A DNA stretch of 6,969 nucleotides. It comes from an uncultured Oscillospiraceae bacterium. GTDB taxonomy: Bacteria; Bacillota; Clostridia; Oscillospirales; Ruminococcaceae. A program made the position numbers and the translations under genes. Below the pieces are notes generated by a model, which had not been told where the DNA came from, ran no database searches, and saw only the letters and a list, made by a program, of their open reading frames with translations. The stretch spans positions 1 to 6,969 of the forward strand of contig USOZ01000095.1 in the NCBI GenBank assembly GCA_900556525.1, written 5' to 3'. Below are positions 1-5,126 of this stretch, piece after piece (position 1 is the stretch's first letter; each line of letters starts with the position of its first letter).

Positions 1-280
1 ACTCGATAAGCCTTCCGCTGAGTTCTTTTTTCAGTTCCTCGACCTCGTGTTTAGGGAGCAGCGCCGCCGTCTTTATGAATATCAGATGCGCCGCCATTTC
101 GACAAACTCACCCGCAAGTTCAATATCCGCCTCCTGCATTTTTTCCATGTACAAAAGAAACTGCTCAAGGAGCACGGAGATCTCTATATCGCGGATATTC
201 AGCTTGTGCTTTCGGATAAGGTCAAGCATAAGGTCGAGCGGACCTTCATATATCTCAAGTTTAAAGCTAAGTTCGTCCAT
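1..280 (-). CDS. scpA: Segregation and condensation protein A (ScpA), N-terminal part, runs off the window edge
   Basis: Reading the minus strand from the ATG at 280 gives 93 codons open to the window edge. The start, MDELSFKLEIYEGPLDLMLD, carries the kleisin signature FEGPLDLLL of ScpA. It is followed by LIRKHKLNIRDI and an FVEMAAHLIFIKTAALLP stretch, which matches the usual ScpA segment ending in 'K...LLP'. ScpA is the kleisin subunit that bridges the Smc ATPase heads and, with ScpB, forms the condensin that organises and segregates the chromosome. Only the N-terminal Smc-neck-binding half is visible. The gene starts 5 bp after the stop of the M50 protease gene, with no convincing Shine-Dalgarno of its own, so it is probably translationally coupled to it. 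The protease-scpA order is common in clostridia (general knowledge), and scpB would be expected next, outside the window. Confidence 0.93.
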   Translation of the reverse strand, partial: MDELSFKLEIYEGPLDLMLDLIRKHKLNIRDIEISVLLEQFLLYMEKMQEADIELAGEFVEMAAHLIFIKTAALLPKHEVEELKKELSGRLIE

Positions 281-285
281 TCCGC

Positions 286-951
286 TTACCCGATGAAGCC
301 CGTTATGAAATCAAGACCATTGTAAATAAGATTTGAAAGGAATCCGAACGGTATTTGAAGAACGCCCGTAAAAAGCAGCGCAAGAACCACATACATTATT
401 ATCTGCTCATATTTCATTATTCCGAAATAATATTTCGACGGCAAAAACGCCAGAAAAATGCGCGAACCGTCAAACGGCGGTATCGGAAGCAGGTTGAATA
501 CGCCGAGCGATAAGTTTATCTGAACGACCATATTCAGAACCATAGCGACATAATATGTTGTCTGAGTTGCGGGCGCAAGCACCAGAACGAGCTTGCAAAT
601 AATCATGAAAATGAGCGCCATAAGGACATTTGAAATAGGCCCCGCAGCAGCGGTGAGCGCCATTGCGGTTTTCTGATATTTGACCTTGCGGCAGCGGTAG
701 GTGTTTACAGGAACAGGCTTTGCCCAGCCTATCCCGAGCAAAAAAAGTGCGATCGTGCCGACAAGGTCGAAATGCGCTATCGGGTTAAGCGAAATACGCC
801 CCTGCATTGCCGCCGTATCGTCGCCGAGCCACTTTGCAACGAGTGCGTGAGCGCTTTCATGAACAGGCGTAGCAATGACAAATATTATAAGATACGAAAA
901 AAAGCTGATAACAATGCTCAGCAAATCGCCGCTAAGAAGAACATCAAGCAT
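286..951 (-). CDS. Site-2 protease family membrane metalloprotease (peptidase M50)
   Basis: The 221-aa product is highly hydrophobic, with about five to six predicted membrane segments. Residues 31-35 are HESAH (the zinc-binding HExxH) inside the first membrane region. Residues 153-162 are NLLPIPPFDG, the NxxPxPxxDG motif whose Asp161 is the third zinc ligand. GRISLNP (51-57) and GWAKPVPVN (75-83) are typical of the short, PDZ-less YwhC-like group of S2P proteases. Such proteins cleave substrates within the membrane; the substrate here is unknown. I place the start at the ATG at 951, because GAAAGGA lies 9 bases upstream of it. A TTG at 969 would add six residues but would put the RBS inside the gene. 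The gene has its own promoter at 997-1025 and leads into scpA 5 bp later, so the two are likely one transcript. Confidence 0.92.
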   Translation of the reverse strand: MLDVLLSGDLLSIVISFFSYLIIFVIATPVHESAHALVAKWLGDDTAAMQGRISLNPIAHFDLVGTIALFLLGIGWAKPVPVNTYRCRKVKYQKTAMALTAAAGPISNVLMALIFMIICKLVLVLAPATQTTYYVAMVLNMVVQINLSLGVFNLLPIPPFDGSRIFLAFLPSKYYFGIMKYEQIIMYVVLALLFTGVLQIPFGFLSNLIYNGLDFITGFIG

Positions 952-996
952 AATAAATAATCCTTTCAAACACTGGGCATAAAAACACCATTATCC

Positions 997-1025
997 ATTA
1001 TACTATAAAAAAGAAAATTTTGCAA
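997..1025 (-). promoter_or_regulatory. Sigma-A-type promoter for the M50 protease-scpA operon
   Basis: On the minus strand TTGCAA (1020-1025) is followed after exactly 17 bp by a perfect TATAAT (997-1002). Transcription would start near 990, giving a leader of about 40 nt before the ATG at 951. It sits between the stop of mpg and the protease gene. I see no clear terminator after mpg, so read-through from mpg is also possible. Confidence 0.75.
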
Positions 1026-1052
1026 GTGTTTTCATTCAAAATCTGCCACAGT

Positions 1053-1562
1053 TCACTCCGCAACAAATCTCCACTCTATTTTGCTCCAGTATTCTCCCGC
1101 ATAATCAACGCCGACGCGCGGCTTTGTCGAATAACCGCAGGTAAAACCGTCGTCCTCTAGCCAGATATTTTCGGAGGTGATAAGGTCGGCTTTGTTGAAG
1201 CTGCGGTCGATTCCGAGATATTTTGTCAGCTTCGCGGGACCGTTATACCCCTCGCAGCAGCGTATCAGTACGGCTTCGGGGCTGCCGTCCGCTCCGCACA
1301 CAACATTGAACATATTGTGCATACCATAAACGAGGTAAACGTATGCAACCCCTCCACGCCCGAACATAACCGACGTTCGCTCGGTTTTTCCTTTGCTGGC
1401 GTGACAGGCAAGGTCGCCCGTTCCCATGTAGCACTCGGTCTCGGTTATACGCAGCCGACGTATTTCATCGCCGCAGCGCGTGCAGAGCAGCTTTCCGAGA
1501 AGCTGTGGTGCAAGTTCCAACGCACTTTGCGAATAAAATTCAAGAGAAGTAATTTTTGACAT
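1053..1562 (-). CDS. mpg: DNA-3-methyladenine glycosylase (Mpg/AAG family)
   Basis: This 169-aa protein matches the AAG/Mpg fold of base-excision-repair glycosylases, which flip out alkylated purines such as 3-methyladenine and hypoxanthine and cleave the N-glycosidic bond. Its TETECY motif gives Glu43, equivalent to the water-activating Glu125 of human AAG. Tyr45 and His54 (LACHAS) line the base pocket, as Tyr127 and His136 do in AAG. YVYLVYGMHN (74-83) supplies Tyr76 and the DNA-intercalating Tyr79. NGPAKLT and the C-terminal RVGVDYAGEY...WRF complete the family pattern. The length is at the short end of the family, but no core motif is missing. I chose the ATG at 1562 because GAAAGGA lies 9 bases before it. 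An upstream in-frame extension to 1694 has no RBS and no family similarity. A LexA-like box lies about 120 bp upstream and a weaker one lies directly before the RBS, suggesting damage control (inference). Confidence 0.95.
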   Translation of the reverse strand: MSKITSLEFYSQSALELAPQLLGKLLCTRCGDEIRRLRITETECYMGTGDLACHASKGKTERTSVMFGRGGVAYVYLVYGMHNMFNVVCGADGSPEAVLIRCCEGYNGPAKLTKYLGIDRSFNKADLITSENIWLEDDGFTCGYSTKPRVGVDYAGEYWSKIEWRFVAE

Positions 1563-1577
1563 TTTTTCAAATCCTTT

Positions 1578-1591
1578 CACACATGCGTTCG
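1578..1591. promoter_or_regulatory. Weak second LexA-like (Cheo box) candidate at the mpg RBS
   Basis: CACACATGCGTTCG compared with the Bacillus-type LexA consensus CGAAC-RNRY-GTTYG differs only at positions 2 and 3 of the left half-site. It abuts the mpg Shine-Dalgarno (TCCTTTC on the plus strand, 1572-1578). It includes the start of an 11-bp direct repeat, GTTCGCATTTT (1587-1597), whose other copy (1687-1697) overlaps the stronger box exactly 100 bp away. The degenerate left half makes this a low-confidence site. Confidence 0.3.
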
Positions 1592-1677
1592 CATTTTGAA
1601 CAAATATGAACGATTGATTTTTCTTCCGTAAATAACACTTTCGGTTACTCCAGATAAAACTGTCCAAAATAATAAAG

Positions 1678-1691
1678 CGAAAATATGTTCG
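1678..1691. promoter_or_regulatory. Candidate LexA (Cheo-type SOS) box between mpg and the 49-aa gene
   Basis: CGAAAATATGTTCG matches the Gram-positive LexA palindrome CGAACATATGTTCG at 13 of 14 positions. The dyad extends by one further G/C pair on each side (1677-1692). It lies 45 bp before the ATG of the 49-aa gene and about 115 bp before the mpg start, in a divergent region next to a DNA repair gene. A weak plus-strand -10 (AATAAT, 1668-1673) sits just upstream, so a bound repressor would cover the transcription start; I could not find a convincing -35. The match is direct; LexA regulation is inferred. Confidence 0.5.
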
Positions 1692-1736
1692 CATTTTTCA
1701 AACACATCAGATTTTTCAGCCGAAAGGAGGCGCATT

Positions 1737-1886
1737 ATGGAAAAACGCAGAAAACGCATAACAGATGAAGTTCTCGACAAAATGACAACAAATCTCAATG
1801 AAAAAAAATATGACCCGAACGGTATGTATACAGGCGTTCCCACCGATCCGAACGAAGTTCCTGTTCAGGACGTGGACGATTTATGA
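1737..1886 (+). CDS. Conserved-looking small protein of 49 aa, function unknown
   Basis: The ATG at 1737 is preceded by GAAAGGAGG (1722-1730) with a 6-base spacer, the best ribosome binding site in the window, and the frame runs to a TGA at 1884-1886. The protein begins with a basic stretch MEKRRKRITDEVLDKM, continues with KKYDPNGMYTGVPTDPNE and ends acidic in VPVQDVDDL. There is no signal peptide, membrane segment or cysteine. The DPNGxYTG...PVQDxDDL layout resembles small uncharacterised proteins I associate with clostridia, but I cannot name a family and infer no function. It is a single-gene unit: a candidate LexA box lies upstream and a hairpin terminator 45 bp downstream. It is divergent from mpg, so a shared damage-linked control is possible. 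Confidence 0.75.
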   Translation: MEKRRKRITDEVLDKMTTNLNEKKYDPNGMYTGVPTDPNEVPVQDVDDL

Positions 1887-1930
1887 ACAGTTCCGACGCT
1901 CATATATTATTATAACCATAGATAGACTCT

Positions 1931-1962
1931 CGGCGCGCTCTGAAAAAGGGTGCGCCGATTTT
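1931..1962 (+). terminator. Rho-independent terminator after the 49-aa gene
   Basis: The arms CGGCGCGCTC (1931-1940) and GGGTGCGCCG (1948-1957) form a 10-bp stem with two G-U pairs around a 7-base loop, followed by ATTTTC. The U-run is short but the stem is GC-rich. It isolates the small gene from the lipoprotein operon promoter that starts 12 bp later. Confidence 0.75.
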
Positions 1963-1973
1963 CATTAACGCTG

Positions 1974-2002
1974 TTGACATATTTCATCTTTTATGATAAA
2001 AT
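1974..2002 (+). promoter_or_regulatory. Strong extended -10 promoter for the lipoprotein operon
   Basis: A perfect TTGACA (1974-1979) is followed after 17 bp by TAAAAT (1997-2002), with TG at 1994-1995 making an extended -10. The predicted start is near 2009, which leaves a leader of about 75 nt before the ATG at 2085. A small dyad TTTACAGTAAA (2012-2022) lies just past the start and a longer one lies at 2041-2071, both well placed for repressor binding. Confidence 0.82.
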
Positions 2003-2040
2003 TATACATGATTTACAGTAAAATTTCAAGTCATTTCCGT

Positions 2041-2071
2041 AATGTTCATAACTGTGAATATAGTGAACATT
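2041..2071. promoter_or_regulatory. Inverted repeat in the leader of the lipoprotein operon, candidate operator
   Basis: AATGTTCA (2041-2048) and TGAACATT (2064-2071) are perfect 8-bp inverted repeats separated by 15 bp. The spacer holds a further TGAA half-site that forms a second, smaller dyad with the first arm (TTCA-6-TGAA, 2045-2058). The right arm ends directly before the RBS region (GGAAGA, 2077-2082). This could bind a dimeric regulator below the promoter, or form a hairpin in mRNA next to the RBS. The repeat is direct observation; its function is inference. Confidence 0.45.
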
Positions 2072-2084
2072 GGATTGGAAGAAT

Positions 2085-3257
2085 ATGAAAAAAATACGAA
2101 AATATACGGCAGTTGTGCTTGCTCTGCTGTGCGGCTGCTCGGTACAATCCCCCGCTCAGACTGCACCGAGCGGCATTGAAATTACAACGTCTGCGTCAGC
2201 TAAACCGCCGGAAACCTTTGTGCTTTCGCTTGACGACGATTATGAACCGCCGCAGACTTCCTCCGAAGCGCCTGAACAGTCCGAACCCGATACATACAGC
2301 ACTGCGGTCATAGCCGTGGCAGGCGACACCACGCAGTCGGACGTTTTCGGCGAAGCGACAAGCTGGCGGGACATGAGCTACCCTTTTGAAGATGTTGCGG
2401 AACTTTTCCGAGAAGCCGACCTCGCTTTCGTGAACCTTGAAACTTCGGTAAGCACCCGCGGCGAAAGTGAAAAAAAGGAAGGATACGGCTTTCGCACAGA
2501 CCCGAAGTATCTCGAGGTCTACACTCAGGCTGGCATTGACATTGTTTCCTGTGCAAACAATCACACTCGCGATTTCGGCATGGATGCGCTGGCTGACACA
2601 TTCACAAACCTAGACGAATACGGCATACGCTATGTCGGTGCGGGAATGAACCAAGCCGAAGCCGAAAAGCTCGAAACATTTGAGCTTAACGGCATAAAGG
2701 TTGGCTTTACGGCAATCAATATGATAAATATGAACCCGACGTGGTACGCCACAGAAGAACGCGCAGGGCTGAACTGCGTTGACTCGTGGGACTGCGAGCG
2801 GCAGCTTGAACTTATTAAGGGATATGATAAGCAATGCGACGTGCTGTTCGTTTCGGTGCATTGGGGACTTGAGTATTACAACACCATAACCGAGGAACAG
2901 CAGGAATTCGCCCATAAGCTCTGCGACAGCGGCGCCGATATTATTCTCGGTCATCACCCGCACGTTCTCCAGCCGATAGAAGCCTATAACGGCAGCGTTA
3001 TTTTTTACAGTATGGGCAATTTCCTGTTCTATAAAATGGATGACGACGCAGGAAAAACCGCGCTTTTCGAGATCAAAATTGACAAAAACGGCTTTATCGG
3101 CGGAAAAATTCACCCCGTTTTCATTACAAACTGCAAATCCGTGCTGCTTAGCGAGGAAAACGAGATGTACGGCGAAATTCTCGAACTTGTTCGGTATATT
3201 TCGCATCCATACGGAGTTGACATAACCGAAAACGGAGGAATAAACCTGACAGAATGA
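2085..3257 (+). CDS. CapA-family (PGA_cap) metallophosphoesterase-fold lipoprotein
   Basis: The 390-aa product starts with a lipoprotein signal, MKKIRKYTAVVLALLCGC. The lipobox LCGC is slightly unusual (Cys at -2), giving a mature N-terminal Cys18. A low-complexity Ser/Thr/Pro/Glu linker follows to about residue 72. The PGA_cap domain then shows GD (80-81), NLE (117-119), NNHTRD (158-163), HWGLE (259-263), GHHPH (289-293) and YSMGNF (308-313). These are the metal-ligand blocks of the calcineurin-like fold. CapA proteins take part in poly-gamma-glutamate export in Bacillus, but many stand-alone members in Firmicutes have no assigned substrate, and no capB or capC is visible here. The start is the ATG at 2085, with GGAAGA just before it, rather than a TTG at 2070. 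The stop overlaps the next lipoprotein gene by ATGA, so the two are co-translated. The activity at the cell surface is inferred, not shown. Confidence 0.9.
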   Translation: MKKIRKYTAVVLALLCGCSVQSPAQTAPSGIEITTSASAKPPETFVLSLDDDYEPPQTSSEAPEQSEPDTYSTAVIAVAGDTTQSDVFGEATSWRDMSYPFEDVAELFREADLAFVNLETSVSTRGESEKKEGYGFRTDPKYLEVYTQAGIDIVSCANNHTRDFGMDALADTFTNLDEYGIRYVGAGMNQAEAEKLETFELNGIKVGFTAINMINMNPTWYATEERAGLNCVDSWDCERQLELIKGYDKQCDVLFVSVHWGLEYYNTITEEQQEFAHKLCDSGADIILGHHPHVLQPIEAYNGSVIFYSMGNFLFYKMDDDAGKTALFEIKIDKNGFIGGKIHPVFITNCKSVLLSEENEMYGEILELVRYISHPYGVDITENGGINLTE

Positions 3258-4339
3258 AAAAAATTTTTTGTTTATTTGCAATAGCACTGTTGCTCTGCGG
3301 TTGCAAAAAAAACGAAGAGACTGTGCCTGCAGCAGCTTACATAACTACCGAAAAAAACACGGAGTTGGTAACTCTCACCTGTGATACGACTGTAAGATCC
3401 GCCTCTGAAATTGAAATCACTTCCGCAGTCACTACGGAAACCACGACCACTACAACAACCACTACGTCCGCAGCGACAACAGATGCGTCGGAAATTACTA
3501 CTGAAACGGCTGCGCAAACAAAGCCTCCCAAACCGCTCTACACAAATAAAATTTATCTGAACGGATCAAATCTCGTTTACACAGGCGACAGCTTTCAATT
3601 CACCTATAAAATCAGCCACAAAAACGCCGACCGTGCAACGATTCTCTGGAAATGCGACGGCGACGCGGGAACGCTCACCGAGGACGGACTGTTCACCGCG
3701 AAGAAAAAAGGGCTGGCGACGCTCACGGTCACAGACATCTCCAACGGTCTCACCGACACACTTACCGTCCATGTTGTTGACAGAGCCGACGAAGTGGATT
3801 TCGTTACAAAAGTGAACGGAATTCCGATTGCAAACAAGACCTATCCCGTCCCGAAGAATTACAATCCCGGACTTGACCCCGACACATATGCGGCGTTTAT
3901 ACGTCTGCGCGAGGCGGCGCTTGCCGAAGGGCTTGATATATTTTTCATGTCGGGCTTTCGCTCATACGAAGAACAACAGCGCGTATATAAGGGCTGGGTC
4001 GAAAAATACGGCGAGGAAGCCGACCGTGTTTCCGCACGTCCCGGACACTCCGAGCATCAGCTCGGACTCGCAATTGACGTAAATTCGATCGAGTTCAGTT
4101 TCGCCGACACTCCCGAGGGGCAGTGGCTTGCCGAAAACTGTTGGAAATACGGCTTCATTATCCGATATAAAAAAGAAACGGAAAGCATTACGGGATATAT
4201 GTACGAACCGTGGCACATACGCTATCTCGGTGACATTGCCGAAGAAGTACACTTCAGCGGGCTTACGCTTGAAGAATATCTGGGTATCGACTCGGTTTAC
4301 CACGACTCGTTTAAAGACCCGAGAGAAGAAACCGAATAA
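3254..4339 (+). CDS. VanY-type D,D-carboxypeptidase lipoprotein with Thr-rich linker and Ig-like domain
   Basis: The 361-aa protein has four parts. Residues 1-17 are a lipoprotein signal ending in LLCGC, the same unusual lipobox as the upstream protein. Residues 18-95 are a Thr/Ser/Glu-rich linker with nine Thr in a row at 63-71. Residues about 98-176 look like a bacterial Ig-like (BIG2) domain (GDSFQFTYKIS...DGLFTAKKKGLATLTVTD). Residues about 195-345 are a VanY/peptidase M15 domain. SGFRSYEEQ (233-241), SEHQLGLAID with zinc ligands His268 and Asp275, and EPWH with catalytic Glu318 and zinc ligand His321 are all present. It should remove the terminal D-Ala of peptidoglycan stem peptides outside the membrane. 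The start overlaps the CapA stop by 4 bp. The nearest GGAGG (3234-3238) is 15 bases from the ATG, too far to be optimal, so translation probably depends on coupling. No vanHAX-like genes are nearby, so a housekeeping wall-trimming role is likelier than glycopeptide resistance. Confidence 0.93.
   Translation: MKKIFCLFAIALLLCGCKKNEETVPAAAYITTEKNTELVTLTCDTTVRSASEIEITSAVTTETTTTTTTTTSAATTDASEITTETAAQTKPPKPLYTNKIYLNGSNLVYTGDSFQFTYKISHKNADRATILWKCDGDAGTLTEDGLFTAKKKGLATLTVTDISNGLTDTLTVHVVDRADEVDFVTKVNGIPIANKTYPVPKNYNPGLDPDTYAAFIRLREAALAEGLDIFFMSGFRSYEEQQRVYKGWVEKYGEEADRVSARPGHSEHQLGLAIDVNSIEFSFADTPEGQWLAENCWKYGFIIRYKKETESITGYMYEPWHIRYLGDIAEEVHFSGLTLEEYLGIDSVYHDSFKDPREETE
3440..3466 (+). repeat. ACN codon run encoding nine consecutive threonines
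   Basis: The run uses ACC, ACG, ACT and ACA in mixed order, so the protein repeat is kept while the DNA repeat is broken up. It forms the core of the surface linker of the VanY-type lipoprotein. Thr-rich linkers of this kind space wall enzymes from their anchor and are often O-glycosylated (general knowledge). Confidence 0.8.
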
Positions 4340-4343
4340 AAAT

Positions 4344-4381
4344 AAAGCCAGAGAAGCTCGCCAAACTTCTTAGGCTTTTTT
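4344..4381. terminator. Bidirectional terminator between the lipoprotein operon and the converging ATC-hydrolase-like gene
   Basis: AAAGCC (4344-4349) pairs with GGCTTT (4373-4378), and after one A-A mismatch GAGAAG (4351-4356) pairs with CTTCTT (4366-4371), leaving a 9-base loop. On the plus strand six Ts end the structure (4376-4381). On the minus strand the hairpin is followed by TTTATTTTTA. It begins 5 bp after the VanY stop and ends 2 bp before the stop codon of the convergent gene, so it can serve both. Confidence 0.85.
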
Positions 4382-4382
4382 G

Positions 4383-4979
4383 TTATCTCTTTTTAAAAGT
4401 ATAGTCGCACATACTTCCGCCATTACCGATTTGCTGTGTGTACAAAAACTCCGCCCGCGGCAGATTACTGTACAGAACATCATCTACCCTGTAAAAAACT
4501 GCCGTCATCTCCGGCATACCGTATTTGCTGAATATCTGCTGATAAATGCACTTGTGTGTTATCATCGAAAAAGTGTCGCCCGCGCATTTCGGAAATTCAA
4601 CATCCCAGCCGTATCAGAGCGTGTGTCTGAACTTTATCGGCATTGATATTTTAAGCATTCCGACAAACCATGAATTGCCCGCGAGCTTCTGCATTGAAGC
4701 AATCTGCGGATGTATGAACAAGTACATGGCGTCTGCAACTTCTTTTTCCGCTTCTTCGCGCGTTTTCCCGCTTTTTTCAAGCACAATGACCATAGCCAAA
4801 GACGTTATCAGATTACACATATGAGCGTAATTATTTCGGTCGGCATAGGCTGAATTTTCTTCAATGAGCCGTGCCATTTCATTAAGCAGCTCAATTTTTT
4901 CTTCATTTTTCCATTTTTCGTAAAAATCTCTGAATCTGCTTTGAGCAACCATTTTTTGCGGTTCATATGCCTTTTTCAT
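4383..4979 (-). pseudogene. L-2-amino-thiazoline-4-carboxylic acid (ATC) hydrolase-like gene with an in-frame TGA
   Basis: From the ATG at 4979 (SD GAGGAA, 8 bases upstream) the frame is open for 121 codons to a TGA at 4614-4616. It then continues in the same frame without any other stop to a TAA at 4383-4385. Read through, it gives a 198-codon product, close to the usual length of ATC-hydrolase family proteins of about 200 aa. The second part is clearly from that family: YGWDVEFPK, then KCIYQQIFSKYGMPEM, VDDVLY, and the C-terminal IGNGGSMCDYTF block (family pattern of the type G-GG--CDF-F). The first part is the helical N-terminal region with no known catalytic motif, so the 121-aa fragment alone should be inactive. 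The founding enzyme works in cysteine formation from ATC in Pseudomonas; most homologues in Firmicutes have unknown substrates. A CGA-to-TGA transition would explain the stop. Neither recoding nor a sequencing error can be excluded. No SD precedes the internal ATG at 4565. Confidence 0.72.
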
Positions 4980-5018
4980 ATTTTATTCCTCTAAATGCAC
5001 TTTTGGAACGAAAGCCAA

Positions 5019-5053
5019 AAAGCCACTTTTAACGCAGTATCAAAAGTGACTTT
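5019..5053 (-). terminator. Hairpin after the suf operon, in the leader of the ATC-hydrolase-like gene: terminator or attenuator
   Basis: Read on the minus strand, AAAGTCACTTTT (5053-5042) pairs with AAAAGTGGCTTT (5030-5019) as a 12-bp stem with one U-G pair and an 11-base loop, followed by two more Us. On the plus strand the same position is a C-A mismatch, so the structure favours minus-strand RNA. It lies 74 nt past the stop of sufB and can end that transcript. A TATAAT at 5063-5068 (minus strand, no good -35) could instead start a transcript just before it. A third AAAAGTG copy lies at 4998-5004 before the SD of the next gene. The stretch 5054-5126 also holds a CCTATA...TATAGG inverted repeat (5089-5110). 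Confidence 0.6.
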
Positions 5054-5126
5054 GACGGAATTATTATACGGCTTTTTCGGCAAATTTTCCTATAGACAAC
5101 GTTTTATAGGATGATTAAGCGACATT

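Noticed and set aside
47..325. Plus-strand open frames across scpA
   Set aside because: The minus strand encodes a clear ScpA N-terminus here; the plus frames have no RBS and no family features.
1563..1694. Upstream extension of mpg to a start at 1694
   Set aside because: The added residues do not fit the family, no RBS precedes that start, and the ATG at 1562 has a well-spaced GAAAGGA.
2610..3287. 225-codon open frame antisense to the CapA-family gene
   Set aside because: No RBS, no recognisable domain, and it mirrors a strongly supported gene with clear family motifs; it arises from codon bias on the opposite strand.
3962..4303. 113-codon antisense frame across the VanY domain, and a poly-Val/Ser frame opposite the Thr run (3272-3531)
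   Set aside because: They are complements of the VanY catalytic region and of the ACN repeat; no initiation signals or similarity support them.
2085..4339. Reading the lipoprotein pair as a poly-gamma-glutamate capsule operon or a vancomycin-resistance cluster
   Set aside because: No capB/capC ligase or transport genes and no vanR/S/H/A/X-type genes are present; CapA-family and VanY-domain lipoproteins are common outside those systems.
4614..4616. TGA in the ATC-hydrolase-like gene as selenocysteine or as a reassigned codon
   Set aside because: No convincing SECIS-like hairpin follows the TGA within about 40 nt, and the family has no selenocysteine or cysteine known to me at that position. 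TGA is used as a true stop by mpg, the 49-aa gene, the CapA-family gene and sufC in this window, so reassignment is ruled out.
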